Positions 1 through 8,675 of a stretch of DNA of 64,000 bases are shown here, one piece after another (position 1 is the first letter of the stretch; each line of letters begins with the position of its first letter). The stretch is from Alkalibacillus filiformis. GTDB lineage: Bacteria > Bacillota > Bacilli > Bacillales > Alkalibacillaceae. The notes under the pieces are model-generated. The model worked only from the letters and a program-made list of their open reading frames with translations. It had not been told where the DNA came from and searched no databases. Location: the NCBI RefSeq assembly GCF_030814115.1, contig NZ_JAUSUP010000007.1, forward strand, positions 1 through 64,000, read 5' to 3'. The translations under genes and the position numbers were made by a program.

Positions 1-93
1 ACCACTATAATATGGAGGGAAATGATAAAAAATTGAGCAATTTTGAGTCACAGCTAGGTGAATTGTTTTGTGTCCAGTTTAAGGGGGCCTAGC

Positions 94-165
94 CGCGAGC
101 GCTGATAAAATTTCGTGAACGCTGATAAGTTTGGCACGAGCGCTGATAAAATATTTGAACACTGC
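94..165 (+). repeat. 20-bp repeat array, GAGCGCTGATAAA variant
   Basis: About four degenerate units built on GAGCGCTGATAAA or GAACGCTGATAAG follow each other at roughly 20-bp spacing, all in one orientation. The array lies past the 3' end of the leftward hydrolase gene. The same unit recurs near 11.4, 12.8 and 36.4 kb. Bases 1-93 before it show no gene. Confidence 0.85.
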
Positions 166-187
166 CCTCATTTCCTCAACAACAAAA

Positions 188-225
188 AAGATCCAAGCGA
201 AGTCATCATACCTCGCTTGGATCTT
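188..225. terminator. Intrinsic terminator of the hydrolase gene
   Basis: A 13-bp perfect stem (AAGATCCAAGCGA and its complement) around a 12-base loop, with a T-run on the minus strand. The stop codon of the hydrolase gene lies in the loop, so the last codons of the gene form part of the hairpin. Confidence 0.85.
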
Positions 226-1063
226 CTCTTACATTAGTAAGAAAACGATTAATTGTGTTTAGGACATCTTTTTGCCGTTCAAAAACTAGCGAGAAATGGT
301 TAGCATTTGTCATTAACACATTAATCCGTGGAACAATCTTTTCTAATTCCGCAAATGACTCGTTGAAAAAAAGTGGCCTACCTGCTCCCATGTAACCCGT
401 CGCTTTAACTAAAAGTACGGGAACTGTAATGTGTGGCAATACTTCTTCGTGATTAAACTCAAAAAAACTATCAAAGTCTTTCTCTATCACTTCAACTTTT
501 GAACGATGACGCACCGTTTTTTCATCGATTGCTTTTGTTTCATACTGTGCAATCTCCTCTAACTGTTGTGACCAGTTAATGTTTAGCTTCTCATACGCAC
601 GCTTTGTAAAATCAATATAATCAGCCTTAGATTGATATGGCTTCTCTAGCCGTTGTAGTGACGGTAAAATGAGTTCTTTTTGACCGAAATCAGCAACCCC
701 TGCACCATCTAGTAAAATGAGTGATCGAACGCGGCTACTTAAAGCTGTCACTTTCGCGCAAATATATCCACCAATTGAATAACCGACTAATGTAACCTCT
801 TTAAGATTTAACATCATTAATAAATCGAGTAAATCACCTACATGATGGTCGATCGAAGTTGGCCGGTCCGTCTCATCACTTAACCCTCGCCCTCGTAAGT
901 CATAACTAATGACTCGATGATCGCTAGCTAGTGAATCTTGATAATATGCCATTTGCTTATGGTTACCGGTTAAACCGTGAACTAAAATAACAACATGTTC
1001 CCCTTCGCCTCGCTCAAATACACGAAGCTTTTTACCGTTAGTTAATTGAATATGACGTTCCAA
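206..1063 (-). CDS. Alpha/beta hydrolase family protein
   Basis: A cytoplasmic serine hydrolase of the alpha/beta-hydrolase fold; substrate unknown. The oxyanion-side motif HGLTGN lies near residue 30 and the nucleophile elbow GYSIGG about 65 residues later; a late Asp and the C-terminal NANHF histidine can complete the triad. The open frame runs upstream to 1171, but that part overlaps the DUF3237 gene. A GAGGTG ribosome binding site six bases before a TTG codon at 1063 points to a 285-residue protein starting MERHIQL. It is the last gene of a leftward group with the DUF3237 protein and flavin reductase, which hints at hydrolysis of a ring-cleavage or ester intermediate. Family is certain, role is inference. 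Confidence 0.85.
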   Translation of the reverse strand: MERHIQLTNGKKLRVFERGEGEHVVILVHGLTGNHKQMAYYQDSLASDHRVISYDLRGRGLSDETDRPTSIDHHVGDLLDLLMMLNLKEVTLVGYSIGGYICAKVTALSSRVRSLILLDGAGVADFGQKELILPSLQRLEKPYQSKADYIDFTKRAYEKLNINWSQQLEEIAQYETKAIDEKTVRHRSKVEVIEKDFDSFFEFNHEEVLPHITVPVLLVKATGYMGAGRPLFFNESFAELEKIVPRINVLMTNANHFSLVFERQKDVLNTINRFLTNVREDPSEV

Positions 1064-1080
1064 TTCGAACACCTCAGCTT

Positions 1081-1557
1081 TTAATTCAATTTCCCTACTT
1101 GATAAATCGAGTAAATCACTTTCCCTGACATTCGCTTTCCACGCGATACAAACAAGCGATTGTTCAGCCATTGATATTGGTTAGAAGACGTTTCGAAAAT
1201 CGGTGCCGTATGAAAGTAGTATTCATCGATCGGCACTTCATCACCATCATCTAACCTTTTAATAACGGATCGTTCACCTGCTCGTATTCCTCGATAAGTC
1301 ATCATAATTAACTGTTTGTCATTCGTTTCTAACAAAATACGAACATCTTGAATAACCGTTCCATCATCGCGAACAGTACTCCAATCATCACCACCTGGCA
1401 CGACATTTCCTTGAAGCCTTTCTCCTTTAAAAACACCACCTGTCACACGGATCACTCGCCGATTGCCAACCGGTGTTTTACCTGGTAAGTGTGGTTTTTC
1501 CACCGTTAACTCTAAATCACACAAATGAACTAAGTCTGGCTTCGGTAATAATGGCAT
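1081..1557 (-). CDS. DUF3237 domain protein
   Basis: A 158-residue protein that matches the DUF3237 family from its overall pattern: an N-terminal 'L.LTVEKP' strand, a central GGVFKGERLQG segment and the GDDWSTVRDDGT segment, ending in a beta-rich fold with a conserved YYFHTAPIFET stretch. The family is a small beta-barrel found beside aromatic and xenobiotic catabolic genes; no reaction is firmly assigned. An AAAGGAGG ribosome binding site precedes the ATG. The stop lies just before the likely TTG start of the hydrolase, so the two are probably co-translated. There is no signal peptide. Confidence 0.8.
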   Translation of the reverse strand: MPLLPKPDLVHLCDLELTVEKPHLPGKTPVGNRRVIRVTGGVFKGERLQGNVVPGGDDWSTVRDDGTVIQDVRILLETNDKQLIMMTYRGIRAGERSVIKRLDDGDEVPIDEYYFHTAPIFETSSNQYQWLNNRLFVSRGKRMSGKVIYSIYQVGKLN

Positions 1558-1684
1558 ATTTACGCCTCAGCCTCCTTTACAACTGAACGTGAAAATTGCT
1601 GCACTTCTCTATTACTACATCCTATGTCCTATATAAAAAAATAGACCAATAGAGTTTGTAGACTACTTTTAAAATACACAAAAA

Positions 1685-1714
1685 ATCCCTAACGCCTCAA
1701 TTGACGTTAGGGAT
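1685..1714 (-). terminator. Terminator after flavin reductase gene
   Basis: Ten-base stem ATCCCTAACG with its exact complement around a ten-base loop, followed on the minus strand by a run of six T. It ends the flavin reductase transcript, so the DUF3237 and hydrolase genes may need their own promoter or read-through. The 110 bases between it and the DUF3237 start show no clear promoter. Confidence 0.85.
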
Positions 1715-1724
1715 CATAACTCTA

Positions 1725-2186
1725 TTATTTTGGAACGATTTTTGAGAACTGGCCACAGTAATAACCTAAAGGTTCTCCTTCATCATAGTCATAGTTTTCA
1801 ACTTCACCTATGAATAAAACGTGGTCACCACCATCATATTCAGCCCATGGTGCACACTCAATATGTGCCAAACTATCTTTAATTCGCTGACCACCTTCAG
1901 AAGTTTCCCATTCAAATGGAGATTCTTCATTCGGCTTACCAGCAAAATGGATTGCTGTCTGTTGTTGTTCTTCTTTTAAAACGTTGACAATAAAATGATT
2001 GCCGCGCATCTTTTCTAAAGCTTTCGTATTCCGGTCAACTGAAACTAACACTAACGGCGGCTCTAGTGAAACAGAAGTAAATGAGTTTACTGTAAAGCCG
2101 TGTGTATGTCCGTCTGCTTCACATGTGACGACTGTGACACCTGTTGCAAACTTCCCCATGCAATTACGAAAATCTCGTTGGTCCAT
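1725..2186 (-). CDS. Flavin reductase (FMN-binding, DIM6/NTAB family)
   Basis: This 153-residue protein belongs to the short flavin reductases that supply reduced FMN or FAD to a separate monooxygenase (HpaC/NtaB type). Family marks are the N-terminal MGKFATGVTVVT stretch, GFTVNSFTSVSLEPPLV for flavin contact, and the C-terminal DHVLFIGEVENY segment. No partner monooxygenase gene lies in the window, so the enzyme must work with an oxygenase encoded elsewhere or reduce free flavin. The start ATG has an AAAGGAGAGG site. It lies between an aldehyde dehydrogenase and a DUF3237/hydrolase pair, which fits aromatic compound turnover. Confidence 0.9.
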   Translation of the reverse strand: MDQRDFRNCMGKFATGVTVVTCEADGHTHGFTVNSFTSVSLEPPLVLVSVDRNTKALEKMRGNHFIVNVLKEEQQQTAIHFAGKPNEESPFEWETSEGGQRIKDSLAHIECAPWAEYDGGDHVLFIGEVENYDYDEGEPLGYYCGQFSKIVPK

Positions 2187-2322
2187 TTAAACCTCTCCTT
2201 TGTACCTTACTACAACCGGTTACTACTAAAATTATTCATATTATAACGCAATATGCTTGTTTTAAATGTGATCTCTATTAAATCCACCAACAACCCTATC
2301 ATACTAAACTTAATCTATAGAA

Positions 2323-2349
2323 AAAAGCCTCGAAGACCGAGGCTTTTCT
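2323..2349. terminator. Bidirectional terminator after aldehyde dehydrogenase
   Basis: AAAAGCCTCG and CGAGGCTTTT form a ten-base stem with a five-base loop and A/T runs on both sides, directly against the aldehyde dehydrogenase stop codon. Confidence 0.9.
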
Positions 2350-3816
2350 TTAAGAGTAAGGGAATTGACGTTTTTTATGTTGAATGGAAATCCATTTCTT
2401 AGTTGTAAATGCTTCTAAACTCTCACTACCGTTCAATCGACCGACTCCAGACATTTTTTCACCGCCAAAGGCTACAATGGGTTCATCATTAATTGTGCCA
2501 TCATTCACGTGAATCATGCCTGTCTCTATACGCTTACCTAATTCTGCACCACGCTCAGTGTTAGCAGTATGAACAGCTCCACTTAAACCGAAATCAGAGG
2601 CATTAGCAATCTCTATAGCTTCTTCATCAGATTCAAACGTAGTAACGGCTACCGCTGGGCCAAACATTTCTTCGTTAGCTACACTCATATTTGGTGAAAC
2701 GTCTGTTAAAATAGTCGGTGTCACAACATTACCTTTCACTTCACCACGAACTAATGGTACTGCACCTTCTTCAATACTTTTCTCAATTGTATTTTCTAAT
2801 GTTTCAACTTGTCGTTTATTAATTAGTGGGCCGATAATGGTATCCTCTTCTCGAGGGTCACCAACTTTTAACGACTCTACTTTATTTTTATACTTTTGTA
2901 AGAACTCGTCTTTCACACTTTCATGAACTAAAACTCTATTAGCTGACATACAAATTTGTCCTTGGTGTGTAAAACGACTAAATACAGCAGCACTTACAGC
3001 ATAATCAATATCTGCGTCATCTAAAATAATTAACGCACTATTGCCACCTAATTCAAGAGAAGCTTTTTTTAGATTTCTACCCGCGACTTCTCCAATCTTT
3101 CTACCAACTACTGTAGAGCCTGTAAATGAAACGACTTTGTTTAATGGGTGCTCTACGAAACGATCGCCAATTTCTGAGATCTCAGTTATGACAGAGTTTA
3201 CTAATCCTTTTGGTAAACCAGCTAATTCAAAAATCTTAACTAATAATGTACCACCTGTTACTGGCGTATCTTCGTGCGGTTTAATGACCACTCCGTTACC
3301 AGCTCCAACTGCTGTTGCAACAGATTTCATTGATAAATAAAATGGGAAGTTAAATGGACTAATAACCCCAACTACACCTACTGGTTCCTGATAAACTCGA
3401 TTTTCTTTACCATCTACAGGGGATGGCAAAATCTCACCTGTCATTCTTAACGGATATGTAGATGCTTCCTTAATAATATTAGTAACTAAACCAATTTCAA
3501 AGCCAGCTTTTAACCTTGTTCCACCTAACTCTTCAATGATTAGTTCTGTAATTTCATCATGATTTTCCTCTACAACTTTCGCTGCTTGTAAAAGTAAGTC
3601 TCGACGTTCATATGGATTTATATTAATCCAATCTTGCTGTACTTCATTTGCACTTTCATATGCTTGATCCAAATCATCCTTAGAAGCGCTTGTCATTGTA
3701 GCAATGACTTCTTCACTATAAGGATTTAGGTTATTCATTTCGATTGAACCCTGGCCCTCTCTCCACTTTCCTCCGATTGCCTGTTTTGATAATTGATCAA
3801 AACTAAAATGTGTCAT
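2350..3816 (-). CDS. yfmT: Aldehyde dehydrogenase, vanillin dehydrogenase (YfmT) type
   Basis: A 488-residue NAD(P)-dependent aldehyde dehydrogenase that oxidises an aldehyde to its acid. It has the NAD-binding GVISPFNFPFYLS region, the catalytic base motif ELGGNSAL near residue 255 and the catalytic cysteine in GQICMSANR about 34 residues later, and is full length for the family. In Bacillus subtilis the vanillin/benzaldehyde-type enzyme YfmT sits next to the soluble chemoreceptor YfmS; the same pair is present here with 18 bases between the genes, which is the main ground for the subfamily call. The true substrate is not proven by sequence. A strong GGAGGAATAA-type site precedes the ATG. 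Confidence 0.85.
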   Translation of the reverse strand: MTHFSFDQLSKQAIGGKWREGQGSIEMNNLNPYSEEVIATMTSASKDDLDQAYESANEVQQDWININPYERRDLLLQAAKVVEENHDEITELIIEELGGTRLKAGFEIGLVTNIIKEASTYPLRMTGEILPSPVDGKENRVYQEPVGVVGVISPFNFPFYLSMKSVATAVGAGNGVVIKPHEDTPVTGGTLLVKIFELAGLPKGLVNSVITEISEIGDRFVEHPLNKVVSFTGSTVVGRKIGEVAGRNLKKASLELGGNSALIILDDADIDYAVSAAVFSRFTHQGQICMSANRVLVHESVKDEFLQKYKNKVESLKVGDPREEDTIIGPLINKRQVETLENTIEKSIEEGAVPLVRGEVKGNVVTPTILTDVSPNMSVANEEMFGPAVAVTTFESDEEAIEIANASDFGLSGAVHTANTERGAELGKRIETGMIHVNDGTINDEPIVAFGGEKMSGVGRLNGSESLEAFTTKKWISIQHKKRQFPYS

Positions 3817-3834
3817 ATATTTATTCCTCCAGTG

Positions 3835-4680
3835 CTATCTCTGTAAGTTGTCATCGATTAAGTTACTTAATTTCTCTACATCTTCTAAAACGTCTTGAAC
3901 GGCTTGTGACATGCTTTCCATAGCATCTGACTGTTCAGCTGATTGTTGGTTGACGTTTTGAACCATTTGCTCGAAATTCTGTACATTCTCAACCAATGCT
4001 GAAGTAATATCACTTATTTCTTCTGAAGATTTCTTAGATTCACTTGCTAACTTTCTAACTTCATCAGCTACAACTGAAAATCCTTTTCCATACTCTCCAG
4101 CTCTAGCAGCTTCAATTGAAGCATTTAGTCCTAGAATATTGCTTTGATCAGAAATCTTAGTTACGTCTTCTGAAAATTCGTCTATACTCTTTATGTTATT
4201 ATTCATAGAACCAAACTGCTCTTTCGTTTCTTCCAAGTTTCGAGATAACTCATCACTTGTTGATGTCACTTCTTCAATTACTGAAGTTATGTTTTCAAAC
4301 GTTTCATATAGTTTATTACTAACTTCTGAGAGCACTTCTGCTCTTTCTATACTTGTTCCAATACCGACGCCACCAATGATTTCACCATCATCATTTCTCA
4401 GCGGAATTGCTCTAGCAATTACAGGTACACCAAAGACTTCTTTAGGTACTCTCATCGTCTGTTGCTGACCTTCATTGATCGCTTTTGTAATAATATCCCC
4501 TTCTTGTAACGGGTCACCTTGTTGTACTGGTAACTGAAAAGTCTCACCTGGAATGTTTAATAATAGTCTTTCAGTATCATAGATTCCTACTGTTACATCC
4601 TCTTGTATTAAAGGGTTCAATAATGGTGCAACTTTTTGAAACGCTTCCAACACACTTAAATCATTTTTAACTGTTTCCAA
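3835..4680 (-). CDS. yfmS: Soluble methyl-accepting chemotaxis protein, YfmS-like
   Basis: A cytoplasmic chemoreceptor of 281 residues without membrane segments. Residues 1 to about 120 form a sensor region; the rest is a coiled-coil signalling domain with the conserved hairpin tip ([17 protein letters not shown], then [10 protein letters not shown]) that contacts CheA and CheW. Heptad-rich helices flank the tip. The start is TTG, fixed by AAGGAGG seven bases before it. Expression is probably set by the cyclic-di-GMP riboswitch just upstream, so receptor level would follow the motile/sessile signal. The aldehyde dehydrogenase next to it suggests the receptor senses an aromatic aldehyde or its cofactor state; that is inference. 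Confidence 0.92.
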   Translation of the reverse strand: METVKNDLSVLEAFQKVAPLLNPLIQEDVTVGIYDTERLLLNIPGETFQLPVQQGDPLQEGDIITKAINEGQQQTMRVPKEVFGVPVIARAIPLRNDDGEIIGGVGIGTSIERAEVLSEVSNKLYETFENITSVIEEVTSTSDELSRNLEETKEQFGSMNNNIKSIDEFSEDVTKISDQSNILGLNASIEAARAGEYGKGFSVVADEVRKLASESKKSSEEISDITSALVENVQNFEQMVQNVNQQSAEQSDAMESMSQAVQDVLEDVEKLSNLIDDNLQR

Positions 4681-4710
4681 ACTTAAACCTCCTTATAATC
4701 ATGGATTTAG

Positions 4711-4820
4711 AGGTAAACCGTTTGTAGTTACCCGGCGGCACGGCCACCATAGCAACTGCCTTAGGTCCGTAACTTTGCGTATCACTTTTTCAAATGACTT
4801 GCCACTCTTTTCGGTTTACA
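4711..4820 (-). promoter_or_regulatory. Cyclic-di-GMP-I (GEMM-I) riboswitch
   Basis: Read on the minus strand, the RNA shows the GEMM-I landmarks in order: P1 5' strand GUAAACCG, a GGCAAG segment, a P2 hairpin UCAUUU-GAAA-AAGUGA with the GAAA tetraloop, the conserved ACGCAAAG, the CCUAAGGC receptor-type segment, a P3 arm closing in GCCGCCGGG, and the P1 3' strand CGGUUUAC, an eight-base perfect match to the first. It lies 31 bases before the chemoreceptor start. The tail of P1 (ACCUCU) can pair with the GGAGGU of the ribosome binding site, so ligand binding may free the site and raise translation; this direction is inference. Confidence 0.9.
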
Positions 4821-4872
4821 TAAAATTTTTCTAACTTAAGAAGCATATCATAACTGTTGGTAATTTGTCCCT

Positions 4873-5772
4873 TTAGACGTTTCTAGTTTGAATAAACTCC
4901 TCGACTTCTTCTTTCGTCGGCATACCAGACTGTGCGCCTAGTTTACTAACCGACAGTGCCCCAACTGCATTTCCGAACAAACAACCTTCAGCTAACGAAT
5001 CACCTCGCGTTAACGCAACGGCCAACGCGCCATTAAATGAATCGCCTGCACCCGTCGTATCGACGACATCTACAGAAAAACCAGGGACTAGGTGAGACTG
5101 GCCATGCTCAAAATACTCGACACCTTTTGACCCGTGAGTGATTACGAACTTTTCGCGATTTTGTTCATAAAACGCCTTCTTCTCTTCATCATCTAAAAGC
5201 ACCGCTAACTCATGCTCATTCGGTGTAATATAATCGACAGAAGCCATAACAGAAATTGAGATCGGCTGAACAGGCGCAGGGTTTAAAATCACACGAACAC
5301 CATGCTTATTCGCCAACTCTACCGCTTTTTCAACGGATTCAATCGGAATTTCAAACTGAAGTAAAATCGTCTCACTTTCTGCAATGATAGGCTCATATTT
5401 CTCGACTAACTGTGGCGTAACTGCATGATTAGCACCAGGAACAACGATAATATGATTATCATTCTCCGCAATCGTAATCGACGCAACACCCGTTGGTTCG
5501 CCTGGGGCTTCTTCAATATAATTTGTATTGATACCTTGAGTTTCAAAATGGTGATTTAACGTTTTAGCAAAAGCATCATTTCCAACACAACCAATTAAAT
5601 TCACATTCGCACCAAGCTTACTTGAAGCAACGGCCTGATTAGCTCCTTTTCCACCTGGGATCGTTGAAAAAGATTTCCCTAAGAGCGTTTCACCTTTATT
5701 CGGAAACTGTTCTGCTTCTGTCACTAAATCCATATTAATACTACCGATCACTGTTACTGTTCCTGATGACAT
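4873..5772 (-). CDS. rbsK: Ribokinase (PfkB family)
   Basis: Phosphorylates D-ribose to ribose 5-phosphate with ATP. The 299-residue protein carries the PfkB signatures: the N-terminal GSINMDLV with GGKGANQAVA near residue 40 for sugar binding, and the C-terminal DTTGAGDSFNGA with the catalytic Asp in the anion hole. The open frame extends to 5850, but an AAGGAGGAG site before the ATG at 5772 and the palindrome upstream argue for the shorter start. It stands after the terminator of the DUF1028 gene, so it may be its own transcript, in a neighbourhood with a nucleoside hydrolase that would release ribose. Confidence 0.93.
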   Translation of the reverse strand: MSSGTVTVIGSINMDLVTEAEQFPNKGETLLGKSFSTIPGGKGANQAVASSKLGANVNLIGCVGNDAFAKTLNHHFETQGINTNYIEEAPGEPTGVASITIAENDNHIIVVPGANHAVTPQLVEKYEPIIAESETILLQFEIPIESVEKAVELANKHGVRVILNPAPVQPISISVMASVDYITPNEHELAVLLDDEEKKAFYEQNREKFVITHGSKGVEYFEHGQSHLVPGFSVDVVDTTGAGDSFNGALAVALTRGDSLAEGCLFGNAVGALSVSKLGAQSGMPTKEEVEEFIQTRNV

Positions 5773-5821
5773 AATGCTCCTCCTTAACTCACTTATATGA
5801 CACTCACCGACAATTATATGT

Positions 5822-5839
5822 AAATTTCCCGGGAAATTT
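5822..5839. promoter_or_regulatory. 18-bp perfect palindrome upstream of ribokinase
   Basis: AAATTTCCCGGGAAATTT is a perfect 18-base palindrome 50 bases before the ribokinase start and just past the preceding terminator. Symmetry and place fit an operator for a dimeric repressor of this gene. The regulator is unknown and no second copy was noticed in the window. Confidence 0.55.
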
Positions 5840-5868
5840 CCTGACTTCATTTTACATAAAAAGCTATA

Positions 5869-5897
5869 AAGTGCCTACGCGCAAGACATAGGCACTT
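5869..5897. terminator. Terminator after DUF1028 gene
   Basis: AAGTGCCTA and TAGGCACTT form a nine-base stem around an 11-base loop just after the DUF1028 stop codon, followed by an A/T-rich tail. Confidence 0.8.
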
Positions 5898-5904
5898 CAT
5901 CACT

Positions 5905-6783
5905 CTATTGTTCCATTAAAATGAATTGATATAACTTATAGTCTATTTTCCCTTGTTCTTGCTCTCGTTCTTCAAAGTTTTCCGAGTGGATATAACTTCT
6001 TAATGCTTTATAAAACGTTTCATCGGTAACATCTGTCGCATCGTGTAAATAGCCTAATTGTGTGAAGCGACGAACGAGTTTTTCACGTTTTTCTGTATCA
6101 ATGTCCAAAATATCTTCCGATTTCGGACGAGTGAAGTACAATTGATGTAAACGATAAATTCGCTCTAGTTCATGAATTGGCGTTTCATGATCATCAACTC
6201 TTAAATCAACCATTCGATCATTTAAGCCAGCGTAACCGCCTTTTTCTTTAACGATAAACAGAGCAGCTGACTGCATACCACGTGAATCACCACCAGCTTT
6301 TTGTCCTTCTTTTAAGGCGTGGAGAAGTTTTTCTGCTAGTGGCTCACCAGCTTTCTCTTCAAAACCTTTTGCCATTGCGTTAGCGGTCTCTTCACTTACA
6401 AGGATATTACCTTGTGCGGCATAGTTTTCTCCTGTTTTTCCACCAGCCCAGTCATAACAACCGTCACCAGTGAACGTGGCCACGCCACCATTTGCATCAA
6501 CGATTCCAGCTTGACGCATCGCTTTGTCCGGATCTTTTCCCACTAATATGTCCATCACTTCTTGAGCTGACTTACCTTCTTTCAACAACCGTAAACCTTC
6601 AGGGCCATAAGACGTATTGGCCATCGATTGTGTAGCAACCGCTCCTACACCAGCTTCAGCCCACGGTACAACAGCACCAACACCTAAAAACTTAGACTGT
6701 ACGGCAATACCAAGCTCTCCAGTTTCTGGGTCTCTACCAACAATTGAAAATGTCGCGACTAAATCGTTAGGAATTTTGTTCAT
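5905..6783 (-). CDS. DUF1028 family protein (Ntn-hydrolase-like)
   Basis: A 292-residue protein of the DUF1028 family. The N-terminal ATFSIVGRDPETGELGIA, followed by GVGAVVPWAEAGVGAVATQ, and the central GNILVSEETANAMA and GGDSRGMQSAAL segments are typical. The family has an Ntn-hydrolase-like fold, often seen beside peptidases, pantothenate-type symporters or nucleoside genes, with no settled reaction. The C-terminal 80 residues (from about residue 205) form a charged helical extension. The start has a GGAGGAG site. It sits 14 bases after the sodium symporter gene, so the two are co-transcribed. Function is left open. Confidence 0.82.
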   Translation of the reverse strand: MNKIPNDLVATFSIVGRDPETGELGIAVQSKFLGVGAVVPWAEAGVGAVATQSMANTSYGPEGLRLLKEGKSAQEVMDILVGKDPDKAMRQAGIVDANGGVATFTGDGCYDWAGGKTGENYAAQGNILVSEETANAMAKGFEEKAGEPLAEKLLHALKEGQKAGGDSRGMQSAALFIVKEKGGYAGLNDRMVDLRVDDHETPIHELERIYRLHQLYFTRPKSEDILDIDTEKREKLVRRFTQLGYLHDATDVTDETFYKALRSYIHSENFEEREQEQGKIDYKLYQFILMEQ

Positions 6784-6797
6784 AATTTAACTCCTCC

Positions 6798-8240
6798 TTA
6801 AAATTGGTAAGGCTCTTTTTTAAATATTAAACTAAACGTAATAAATGCGATTAATGATAAAAATACTGGGATCGTAACAGCATGGACACCAAATAAATTA
6901 CCGTACGTATCATTGTACTGATGGATTGCGATATACGAACCAATCCCGACAACCATCGAAGCAATCGCACCGTGTTTATTGGCATATTTCCAATAAAGTC
7001 CGAGTACAATCGGCCAGATAAATGCCGCTTCTAAACCACCAAACGCAAATAAATTTAAATAGATTAATAGTTCAGGTGGATTAATCGATAGTAAAAATAC
7101 TATAACACCTAAAATGGCCGTAAAGCCAATGCTCACCCTTTTCACATGAGCACGATTAGCATCAGGTTTGAAATAGTTAATGTAAACATCTTTTACGACA
7201 GATGAACTGACGAGTAACAACAATGAATCGACCGTCGACATCATCGCCGCAAGTGGTGCTGCGAGTACGATCCCCGCCACCCAAGGCGGTAGCGTCTCCA
7301 TGGCAATGAGCGGAATCACTTGATCAGCTACTTCAATTCCAGGCAAAACGGGTCTAGCGAAAACACCAATTAAGTGCATGTTCAACATAATGAATCCGAC
7401 AACAATGGTTCCAATCATAAGAGCACGATGCATTGAGCGAGCGTCACGATAAGACATCGCACGTACCGCTACTTGTGGAAGACCAACGACACCTACACCG
7501 ACTAAAATCCAAAACGATGTGACATATGCAGCCGTTAATTGCCCATCATGCCCGTACGGTGTTACTAAGTTCGGGTTTTCAGTCACTAAATCGGTCATAA
7601 TTTGATCGATCCCACCACCTGCGATCACAACACCAATTAATAACACAAGTGTTCCGACAAACATGATAATCCCTTGCGTTGCATCTGTGACGGCAACCGC
7701 GCGGAACCCACCGATAATGACGTATAATAACACAGCAACAGCAAATAAAAACAATGCTCCTAAATAAGACAAACCTGTTACCGTTTGAATTAAGTAAGCA
7801 CCGCCGATCCACTGTGCCGCCATTGCAGCAAATAAGAAGACGACAATACTAAACGCTGAAATTAATACGACTGATTTACTTTGGTAACGTTCTTTCAAAA
7901 AATCGATTAACGTTACGGCTTTAAATTTTCTCGTCACAATGGCAAATTTCTTACCTAAAACGAGCAGCACGAAATAACCAGTTGCCACTTGTGTCATCGC
8001 AAGTAACACCCAACCTAACCCGATCGTGTAGGCTGCACCCGGCCCACCAAGAAAACTTGATGCACTGCCGTAAGTCGCAGCCATCGTCATCGCTAAGACG
8101 AGTCCACCGAGCTCACGACTTCCTAAGAAATAGTCACTCAAAAACGAAGACGACTGCTTCATTTTTCTATTTGACCAGATTCCGATTAAAAAAATTACAA
8201 ACAATAATGCTAAGAGAGGAACTAACACTTCCCAATTCAC
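6798..8240 (-). CDS. Sodium:solute symporter family protein (PanF-like)
   Basis: A polytopic membrane protein of 480 residues with about 13 hydrophobic spans, of the SSS family. The TYGSASSFLGGPGAAY segment near residue 60 and GGFRAVAVTDATQG near residue 180 are the sodium-site and family marks seen in the pantothenate symporter PanF and Bacillus YhjB. The start is a GTG whose GTGA overlaps the YhdT stop codon, so translation is coupled. YhdT-PanF pairing is known in Escherichia coli, but here the neighbours are a nucleoside hydrolase and ribokinase, so a nucleoside or ribose-related substrate is as likely as pantothenate. Confidence 0.85.
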   Translation of the reverse strand: MNWEVLVPLLALLFVIFLIGIWSNRKMKQSSSFLSDYFLGSRELGGLVLAMTMAATYGSASSFLGGPGAAYTIGLGWVLLAMTQVATGYFVLLVLGKKFAIVTRKFKAVTLIDFLKERYQSKSVVLISAFSIVVFLFAAMAAQWIGGAYLIQTVTGLSYLGALFLFAVAVLLYVIIGGFRAVAVTDATQGIIMFVGTLVLLIGVVIAGGGIDQIMTDLVTENPNLVTPYGHDGQLTAAYVTSFWILVGVGVVGLPQVAVRAMSYRDARSMHRALMIGTIVVGFIMLNMHLIGVFARPVLPGIEVADQVIPLIAMETLPPWVAGIVLAAPLAAMMSTVDSLLLLVSSSVVKDVYINYFKPDANRAHVKRVSIGFTAILGVIVFLLSINPPELLIYLNLFAFGGLEAAFIWPIVLGLYWKYANKHGAIASMVVGIGSYIAIHQYNDTYGNLFGVHAVTIPVFLSLIAFITFSLIFKKEPYQF

Positions 8241-8521
8241 CGCTCGTCACTCCCCTCTTCGTCAAATGGTACTTCTTTTAACACAAATTTCACGACTAAA
8301 TAGACGAGAAATACCATAACGATGAAGCCCATAATACAGCTCCAAAAGAACCATGCTGGAAAACCGAATATATATGTATAATCTTCAGGTGGTTTAGACC
8401 CTAATGTGTAGGCGAATCCATACCACCAAATGATGTTAAAAACCGCTAACGCACAACCAATTAACGCTTCTCGGTGCGCAATCCGAAAACGCCAATCCGT
8501 CCGCTTCTCCCCCTTCGGCAC
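8237..8521 (-). CDS. yhdT: YhdT family small membrane protein (DUF997)
   Basis: A small membrane protein with two hydrophobic spans (around the IGCALAVFNIIWWYGFAY segment and the WFFWSCIMGFIVMVFLVYLV segment) that matches the YhdT/DUF997 family. Such proteins are encoded directly before PanF-type sodium symporters and are thought to be an accessory subunit. The open frame begins at 8575 but an AAAGGGG site lies eight bases before a GTG at 8521, giving a 94-residue protein of normal family length; the upstream 18 codons are probably leader. Its stop overlaps the symporter start by four bases. Confidence 0.8.
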   Translation of the reverse strand: MPKGEKRTDWRFRIAHREALIGCALAVFNIIWWYGFAYTLGSKPPEDYTYIFGFPAWFFWSCIMGFIVMVFLVYLVVKFVLKEVPFDEEGSDER

Positions 8522-8645
8522 TTCAACATCCCCTTTCAATAAATTAACGTGTTGAATACTTCCATTGTAAAGCAAGGCGGACTAAAAATCATTGGGGTTT
8601 TAAAAAATTAGTTATCCCCGCCTTTAGCAGTTACTTACCATTTAA

Positions 8646-8671
8646 AAAGCGAACCGATATTGGCCCGCTTT
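8646..8671 (-). terminator. Terminator after nucleoside hydrolase gene
   Basis: On the minus strand AAAGCGGGCC pairs with GGTTCGCTTT (one G-T pair), then a five-base T-run. It directly follows the nucleoside hydrolase stop and separates that gene from yhdT. Confidence 0.75.
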
Positions 8672-8675
8672 ATTA

